DNA of 5,874 nt from contig DXCY01000101.1 of NCBI GenBank assembly GCA_019115725.1, forward strand, positions 1 to 5,874, read 5' to 3'. Below, piece by piece: positions 1 through 5,874 of the stretch. A program made the translations under genes and the position numbers. The number at the start of each line of letters is the position of its first letter. The first letter of the stretch is position 1. Under the pieces are notes generated by a model that did no database searches, was not told the DNA's origin, and worked only from the letters and a program-made list of their open reading frames with translations. This DNA is from Candidatus Luteimonas excrementigallinarum (GTDB lineage: Bacteria > Pseudomonadota > Gammaproteobacteria > Xanthomonadales > Xanthomonadaceae).

Positions 1-73
1 CCCATACAAAGGTGCCGATCATGACCAGCAGCAGCACCACGCTCATGGGGATCAGGACGAAGAGGATGTTCAT
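1..73 (-). CDS. ccoS: cbb3 oxidase maturation protein CcoS, N-terminal part, 3' end outside window
   Basis: Only the first 24 codons are present. They read as a short N-terminus followed directly by one hydrophobic helix, MNILFVLIPMSVV...MIGTFVW. This matches the usual start of CcoS, a roughly 50-70-residue single-helix protein needed for cofactor insertion into cbb3 oxidase. The ATG at 73 overlaps the ccoI stop (TGA 72..70) as ATGA, with no strong SD upstream, so translation is probably coupled to ccoI. The position after ccoI is the classic ccoGHIS order. The diagnostic C-terminal part is outside the window. Confidence 0.9.
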   Translation of the reverse strand, partial: MNILFVLIPMSVVLLLVMIGTFVW

Positions 74-2511
74 GCCGCAGTCTCGGTGTGGGCGCGCGGA
101 ACGCGGGTGAGTCGCAGGGCGTTGCCCACCACCAGCAGCGAGGACAGCGCCATGCCCAGCGCGGCCAGCCACGGCGTGACCAGCCCGGCGATGGCCACCG
201 GCAGGGCGATGATGTTGTAGCCGCCGGCCCAGATGAGATTCTGGCGGACCAGGCGACGGGTGCGGCGGGCGGTTTCCAGCGCCTGTGGCACGCGCATCAG
301 CGACGTTCCGGTGAGCACCAGATCGGCCGACTGCTGGGCCAGCGCGGCGCCGCCCGACAGGGCGATGGACACGTCTGCGCCGGCGAGCACGGGCGCGTCG
401 TTGAGGCCGTCGCCCACCATCGCCACCACCCGGCCCTCGGCCTGCAGGGCGAGGGCGTAGGCCAGCTTGTCTTCGGGGCTCTGGCGGGCGTGTACGTGCT
501 CGATACCCAGGCGGCGGGCGAAATCGGTCACCGGCGCTTCGGCATCACCGCTGGACAGATGCACGCGGATACCCATCGCGCGCAGGCGTGCCACTGCGGC
601 GGCAGCGTCCTCGCGGGTCGCTTCCTGCACCCGGAACCGGGCCACCGCGCGCGTGCCGTCGCCCAGCCAGATGGCATCGTCATCAGCCTGGCCAGCGGCG
701 GCATAGCCCGCCCGTCCGAGGCGCCAGCGCTGTCCATTGACCACGCCTTCGATGCCCTGGCCCGGCACCGCGCGGACCCCTTCGGCCGGCCATGGAGTCT
801 CCAGCCCGGCGAAGGCGCGGGCCAGCGGATGGCCGCTGTCGCTTTCCAGTGCGGCGGCGATGGCGAGCACCGTATCGCGGTCCAGCTCGGCCAGCGGAGC
901 GGCTTCCGAAAGCACCGGGTGGCCGTCGCTGAGGGTACCGGTCTTGTCGAACACCAGGTCGGTCACCCGGGCCAGCTGGTCGAGGGCCGATTCGCCCAGG
1001 GCCAGCACGCCAAGCCGGGCCAGCGTGCCGTGGGCGGCTGCCAGCGCCGCCGGTGCGGCCAGCGCCAGCGCGCAGGGGCAGCTGATCACCAGCAGGGCCA
1101 GGGTGACTTCCAGCGCCCGGGACGGATCGTAGATACGCCAGCCGATGTACACCGCCACCGCGGCGATCAGCAGCCAGCTGACGAAGTGATGGGCGATGCG
1201 CTCGCTGACCACGGCCAGGGCAGGACGCTGCGCCTGGGCCTTTTCCACCAGTGCGGTGAGCTGCGAGAGGCGGGTGCCGGCGCCGGTCTCATCCACGCGC
1301 ATGCGCGCCGGGCGCTCGCGGCACAGGGTGCCGGCATAGACGCGCTCGCCGGCCTGGCGGGCCACGGGGGTCCATTCGCCGGTCAGCAGGGCTTCCTCGA
1401 AGCTGGAGGGTTCCAGCAGGATGCCGTCGGCCGGCACCACGCCGCCGACCGACACGCAGGCAACGTCGCCGGGGGAAAGCGCGGCGACGGGAACGGTTTC
1501 GCGCTGACCGTCGGGGCCCTCGCGGATGGCGAAGGCGGGGCGGGCGCGGGCCAGGGCGTCCACCTGGGCGCTGGCGGTGGCGCGCGCGCGCTGTTCCAGC
1601 ATGCGTGCCACCAGCAGCAGGAACACGAACATCACCGCGGCGTCGTACCACACGTGCACGCCGCCGCGGACGGTTTCCAGCACGCTCGCGCCCCAGGCCA
1701 GCAGGGTGGCGCTGGCAATCAGCGTGTCCATGCCCAGGCGGCGCTGGGTGAGCTCGCGCCAGGCGCCGAGCAGGAACGGCCAGCCCGCGTAGAACACCAC
1801 CGGCGTGGACAGCAGGAAGGTCACCCAGCGGAAAAAATCCCGCGTGGGGATGGGCATGGTGAAGTGGATGTCCAGGTACAGCGCTTCGGCCACCATCATG
1901 GCCTGCATGGCGCCGATGCCGGCCACGCCGATCCGCAGCAGGTCGCGGTTGCGCTGGCGGCGCTGTTCACGCTCGCGCGACTCGCCAGTGGCCAGGTACG
2001 GCCGGTAGCCGAGCGCGGCCAGGCGTCGCAGCGGCGCGGACAGGCGGGTCCTGGTGGGATCCCAGGTCAGGCGGATACGGCCGGTGACCGCGTTGGCGCC
2101 GCTTTCGATGACGCCTTCTTCGCGTGACAGGGCGCGATCAATCAGCCAGGCGCAGGCAGCACAGCGCATGCCGTCGGTAAGCAGGGTGATCTCGCGCCCG
2201 CCGGCCACATTGCGGGCGTGTTCGGCCTGCACTTCCTCCCGGTCCCAGAGGGACAGGTCGTCATCCAGGGCCTGCTCGTCGATGCGGCTGGCCGGGGCGG
2301 TGCGCAGGCGGTAGTAATCGCCCAGGCGCGCGTCCTGGATCCACTCGGCGGCGGCGGCGCAGCCTTCACAGCAGAACGAACGGGTGACGCCGGACAGCGA
2401 GCGCTGTGCCGGCGAGGCGGGCAGGGGATCGGCGCAGTGGTGGCAGCCGGCGGCCTGCCGTGGTGAAACGGCGTCCGTGCGCAGGGTCGCGCCCGGCGCA
2501 ACCGCGTTCAT
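70..2511 (-). CDS. ccoI: Copper-exporting P1B-type ATPase CcoI (FixI/CopA2)
   Basis: This is an 813-residue inner-membrane ATPase that moves Cu(I) to the periplasm for CuB of cbb3 oxidase. In order there is an N-terminal metal-binding region with CHHC (C23, C26) and CCEGC (C47, C48, C51). Next is a heavy-metal-associated domain with GMRCAAC (C117, C120), followed by about four helices (191-304). The actuator loop carries TGE (377-379). The ion-path helix has CPC (478-480), then phosphorylation site DKTGT (D522), nucleotide-binding GHP (560-562), hinge GDGLND (700-705), and final helices with YN (765-766) and MALSS (787-791). These are the Cu(I)-ATPase signatures, and the double N-terminal metal site fits FixI. 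I chose the ATG at 2511, which overlaps the ccoH stop as ATGA. An upstream in-frame ATG at 2592 would add 27 Ala/Arg-rich residues inside ccoH. The stop overlaps the ccoS start. Confidence 0.96.
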   Translation of the reverse strand: MNAVAPGATLRTDAVSPRQAAGCHHCADPLPASPAQRSLSGVTRSFCCEGCAAAAEWIQDARLGDYYRLRTAPASRIDEQALDDDLSLWDREEVQAEHARNVAGGREITLLTDGMRCAACAWLIDRALSREEGVIESGANAVTGRIRLTWDPTRTRLSAPLRRLAALGYRPYLATGESREREQRRQRNRDLLRIGVAGIGAMQAMMVAEALYLDIHFTMPIPTRDFFRWVTFLLSTPVVFYAGWPFLLGAWRELTQRRLGMDTLIASATLLAWGASVLETVRGGVHVWYDAAVMFVFLLLVARMLEQRARATASAQVDALARARPAFAIREGPDGQRETVPVAALSPGDVACVSVGGVVPADGILLEPSSFEEALLTGEWTPVARQAGERVYAGTLCRERPARMRVDETGAGTRLSQLTALVEKAQAQRPALAVVSERIAHHFVSWLLIAAVAVYIGWRIYDPSRALEVTLALLVISCPCALALAAPAALAAAHGTLARLGVLALGESALDQLARVTDLVFDKTGTLSDGHPVLSEAAPLAELDRDTVLAIAAALESDSGHPLARAFAGLETPWPAEGVRAVPGQGIEGVVNGQRWRLGRAGYAAAGQADDDAIWLGDGTRAVARFRVQEATREDAAAAVARLRAMGIRVHLSSGDAEAPVTDFARRLGIEHVHARQSPEDKLAYALALQAEGRVVAMVGDGLNDAPVLAGADVSIALSGGAALAQQSADLVLTGTSLMRVPQALETARRTRRLVRQNLIWAGGYNIIALPVAIAGLVTPWLAALGMALSSLLVVGNALRLTRVPRAHTETAA

Positions 2512-3022
2512 CGGTCGGTGCCGGTGTCCTGCAGGGCCGGTTGCAGGCGCGCGGCCAGTGTTCCGCGCGTCAGCCTGCCCTGCAGGCGCCATTCACTGTC
2601 GGCGGGCGACAGCCGCACATTCCAGTCGTGGCTGGTATCCACTTCCGCGGCCACGCGCCAGCCGGTGTCCGACGGTTCCAGCTCGAAGCGCAGGTCATCG
2701 GCAGAGGTGATCGGGTGGCTGAGCACCAGGTGCAGCGGGGCACTGCGGGTAAAGCGGCCGCTGACCGGAAGCACTTCCACCGTGCCGGCCTCGATATCCA
2801 GGCGCACGATGGCGGCATAGCGCCCGGCGCGGGCGGCCTCGTCGGCACTGAGGTCGGTGACCTGGGCGCCGCGGGCGGTACGCCGCACCTCGTCCAGCAC
2901 GGGGTCATCGCCGCCGGTGCGCAACGCCGTGATCAGCAGGCCCACGCCGGCAATGATGGAGATCGCCGGCAGTACGAAGACCAGGATCAGGACGTGGTTG
3001 CGCCAGAAGGGGACTTTTTCAT

Positions 3023-3026
<4 letters not shown>
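2508..3026 (-). CDS. ccoH: cbb3 oxidase assembly protein CcoH (FixH family), divergent
   Basis: This 172-residue protein has one N-terminal helix at about 11-35 and a hydrophilic, probably periplasmic, C-terminal domain. FixH/CcoH proteins interact with cbb3 subunits and are needed for stable assembly. Support comes from the position between ccoG and ccoI, the length, the single-anchor topology and a predicted beta-rich C-terminal domain with HDWNVRL (133-139) and SEWRLQGRL (144-152). The YYK-containing segment often seen just after the helix in FixH is replaced by DDPVLDEVRRTA (40-51), so homology is recognised mainly from context and overall shape. The ATG at 3026 overlaps the ccoG stop (ATGA). 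No clear SD precedes it, which suggests translational coupling. The TGA (2510..2508) overlaps the ccoI ATG. Confidence 0.87.
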
Positions 3027-4576
<1,550 letters not shown>

Positions 4577-4582
4577 ACCTGC

Positions 4583-4882
4583 TCAGTCGCCTGACAGCGT
4601 CCGGTTGAAACGGCTTGAAGGCCGCAGCAGCCACCACGTAAACAGGCTGGAGGACGCCGTAGCCAGCCAGAAAACGAAAAATCCGATCGTGTAGCCGAGG
4701 GTCCGGCTGATCGGGAGACCCGGGAAGGTCATGTCCCGCAGTTCCAGCGGGTCAACGTAGGCAAAAAACACCATGGTGGTCACGCCCGCGGCAAAGAAGC
4801 TCGGCCACAGGATTGCGCCGAGCCTCTGTGCCATCGGCCGGGGCGGATGCTCCGGCGCGGATGGGCGGACCTGGTGACTCAC
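4583..4882 (-). CDS. Uncharacterised small two-helix membrane protein in cbb3 oxidase operon
   Basis: This is a 99-residue protein of unknown function between ccoP and ccoG. It starts with GTG, overlaps the ccoP stop by 4 nt (GTGA) and has a GGGAG site 9 nt upstream. Residues 1-20 are Pro/Arg-rich and hydrophilic. Two hydrophobic helices follow, at about 22-43 (containing LWPSFFAAGVTTMVFFAYVDP) and 62-86 (containing GFFVFWLATASSSLFTWWLL). They are joined by a short loop with DPLELRD and LPISR. The C-terminus is short and Arg-containing. With two helices both ends should face the same side, probably the cytoplasm by the positive-inside rule. There are no Cys residues and no haem or metal motif. 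From memory it resembles small 'hypothetical transmembrane' proteins of beta- and gammaproteobacteria sharing a WPSF..AG helix, a DP loop and an SR..Y..GF..FW helix; this was not searched. Its place in the operon suggests a role in oxidase assembly or stability, which is inference. Confidence 0.88.
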   Translation of the reverse strand: MSHQVRPSAPEHPPRPMAQRLGAILWPSFFAAGVTTMVFFAYVDPLELRDMTFPGLPISRTLGYTIGFFVFWLATASSSLFTWWLLRPSSRFNRTLSGD

Positions 4883-5826
4883 TGCAAACCGCTCCCGGAG
4901 GCCGCGGTGGAGGCGGCTCCTTCAGGCGGGTTGGACAACGACCAGACGTAGGCGGCCACCAGACGTGCGCGGGTCTCGCCCAGCAGGTCGCGGTGGGCCG
5001 GCATCACGCCGTGCCGTCCTTCGGCAATGGTCTGGTGCAGGGCTTCCGAACTGCCGCCGTAGAGATAGATGCCACGGGTCAGGTTGGGAGCGCCCAGCGA
5101 CGGGTTGCCGGTACCGTCTGCCATGTGACAGGCCACGCACAGGCCTTCGAACAGGCGCTCGCCACGGGTGGCAAAGAAGTCACGCGGGGCGTCCGGTTGG
5201 GCCAGCGAGCGGGTGTAGGCCACGATCTGGGTCATCGCCTGCTCACCGCCCATGCCCACCAGTACCGACTCCCAGGGCGGCATGATGCCGTCGCGGCCGT
5301 CGAGGATGGTGGTGAGGATATCTTCCGGCTCTCCGCCCCACAGCCAGTGGTCGTCGGTGAGGTCGGGGTAGCCGATGGCGCCCTGCGCGGTGGAGCCGTG
5401 GCAGGTGGCGCAGGTGTTGGCGAAGATCGAACGGCCCAGCTCCAGCGCCTCGTCGTTGCGCGCCAGCACCGGAATCGGCTGGCCGGCGTGCACGGCGAAG
5501 GTTTCTTCCAGCAGGGCGTCGTTGGCGGCGCGCTGCTGGTCGTGCTCGGAGGCCGAGGTCCAGCTGCTGACGCCGGGGAAGGCGCCCAGGCCCGGATACC
5601 AGATCAGGTAGGCGATGCCGAACACGATCGACAGGTAGAAACCGTTCACCCACCACTTGGGCAGCGGCTTGTTGTACTCGGTGATGTCACCGTCCCACAC
5701 GTGGCCGGTGTCGTCCGGGGCAGGGTCGCCGGGGCGACGGCGACCGGTCCACCACAGCAGCCATGCATATCCCAGGATGTGTGCGATCACCAGGACGATT
5801 ACAAACAGGGACCACCCCTGGGTCAT
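4879..5826 (-). CDS. ccoP: cbb3-type cytochrome c oxidase subunit III, di-haem cytochrome CcoP (FixP)
   Basis: This is a 315-residue membrane-bound di-haem c-type cytochrome that receives electrons and passes them to the CcoO/CcoN core. Two N-terminal helices are visible, at about residues 6-27 and 61-80. Between them is the FixP signature HVWDGDITEYNKPLPKWW (42-59). The periplasmic part carries two haem c sites, CATCH (C139, C142, H143) and CVACH (C230, C233, H234). The likely distal Met ligands are M182 in IMPPW and M275 in VMPAH. There is no third CxxCH, so this is the ordinary two-haem form. The tail after about residue 300 is low-complexity Ala/Ser/Gly. Length is normal for the family. 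The ATG at 5826 has a good SD and overlaps the ccoQ stop; the TGA stop overlaps the GTG of the next gene. Confidence 0.97.
   Translation of the reverse strand: MTQGWSLFVIVLVIAHILGYAWLLWWTGRRRPGDPAPDDTGHVWDGDITEYNKPLPKWWVNGFYLSIVFGIAYLIWYPGLGAFPGVSSWTSASEHDQQRAANDALLEETFAVHAGQPIPVLARNDEALELGRSIFANTCATCHGSTAQGAIGYPDLTDDHWLWGGEPEDILTTILDGRDGIMPPWESVLVGMGGEQAMTQIVAYTRSLAQPDAPRDFFATRGERLFEGLCVACHMADGTGNPSLGAPNLTRGIYLYGGSSEALHQTIAEGRHGVMPAHRDLLGETRARLVAAYVWSLSNPPEGAASTAASGSGLQ
4892..4896 (-). promoter_or_regulatory. Shine-Dalgarno site for the 99-aa membrane protein
   Basis: GGGAG is read on the minus strand at 4896..4892, 9 nt before the GTG at 4882 and within the last codons of ccoP. It supports the GTG start over the first internal ATG (Met17, at 4834). 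Confidence 0.5.
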
Positions 5827-5874
5827 GGCTGCCTCTCCATCACTTCTTCCACTTCGTTCTCTTCCAGCGGCAGG
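5823..5874 (-). CDS. ccoQ: cbb3 oxidase subunit CcoQ (FixQ), C-terminal end only, 5' part outside window
   Basis: Only the last 16 codons and the TGA stop (5825..5823) are inside the window; the reading frame begins at 5873. The visible tail is strongly acidic and ends LEENEVEEVMERQP. CcoQ is a short single-helix subunit that stabilises the cbb3 complex and normally sits directly before ccoP, and its cytoplasmic tail is hydrophilic. The stop overlaps the ccoP start as ATGA, which supports a real gene end. The identification rests on position and tail composition, because the membrane helix is outside the window. The ccoP frame is also open through this stretch, so a longer CcoP cannot be excluded from the reading frame alone. 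Confidence 0.72.
   Translation of the reverse strand, partial: LPLEENEVEEVMERQP
5832..5838 (-). promoter_or_regulatory. Shine-Dalgarno site for ccoP
   Basis: GGAGAGG is read on the minus strand at 5838..5832, with a 5-nt spacer to the ATG at 5826. It lies inside the last codons of ccoQ. It is the clearest ribosome binding site in the window and fixes the ccoP start. Confidence 0.7.

Noticed and set aside
88..2127. 679-codon open frame on the plus strand, antisense to ccoI
   Set aside because: It is a high-GC shadow frame: the product is rich in Gly, Gln, His and Ala with no domain or helix pattern, while the opposite strand encodes a full P-type ATPase with all motifs.
2512..2592. 27-residue N-terminal extension of CcoI from an upstream ATG
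   Set aside because: It lies wholly inside ccoH, reads as Ala/Gly/Arg-rich shadow sequence, and is not needed for any domain. The ATG at 2511 gives the same ATGA overlap as the neighbouring junctions.
4577..4582. Possible regulatory site in the only intergenic gap
   Set aside because: The gap is just 6 nt, too short for a promoter or terminator. The adjacent AGGT touches the ATG, so it is at best a poor SD.
5827..5874. N-terminal extension of CcoP through the window edge (frame open, no stop)
   Set aside because: The ATG at 5826 has a well-placed GGAGAGG and begins a normal CcoP N-terminal helix. The alternative frame gives an acidic CcoQ-like tail ending in an ATGA overlap.

Overview
The window is one uninterrupted minus-strand gene cluster. 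It holds the 3' end of a cbb3-type cytochrome c oxidase structural operon and nearly all of the accessory genes for its assembly. In transcription order (right to left) these are the C-terminus of ccoQ (cut by the right edge), ccoP (two-haem cytochrome c subunit), an unnamed 99-residue two-helix membrane protein, ccoG (RdxA/FixG family), ccoH (FixH), ccoI (FixI/CopA2-type copper P-type ATPase) and the first 24 codons of ccoS (cut by the left edge). ccoN and ccoO should lie just beyond the right edge.

The organism is probably a high-GC gammaproteobacterium. The ccoNOQP-x-ccoGHIS layout, a long linker in CcoG and a divergent FixH would fit the Xanthomonadales/Lysobacterales. This placement is inferred from gene content and remembered family features, not from a search.

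The layout is extremely compact. Five of the six junctions are 4-nt start/stop overlaps: ATGA at Q/P, G/H, H/I and I/S, and GTGA at P/99-aa protein. The only intergenic DNA is 6 nt between the 99-aa gene and ccoG. There is therefore no internal promoter, terminator, RNA gene, mobile element, CRISPR or non-coding stretch to annotate. The promoter, possibly with an FNR/Anr box as in other cco operons, must lie upstream of ccoN outside the window.

The genes form one pathway. CcoP receives electrons from soluble or membrane cytochromes and passes them to the catalytic core, with CcoQ stabilising the complex. CcoI exports Cu(I) across the inner membrane for CuB of CcoN. CcoG is thought to reduce Cu(II) to Cu(I). 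CcoH and CcoS act in assembly and maturation. The 99-aa protein is the only member without a known role and is the best candidate here for something undescribed.
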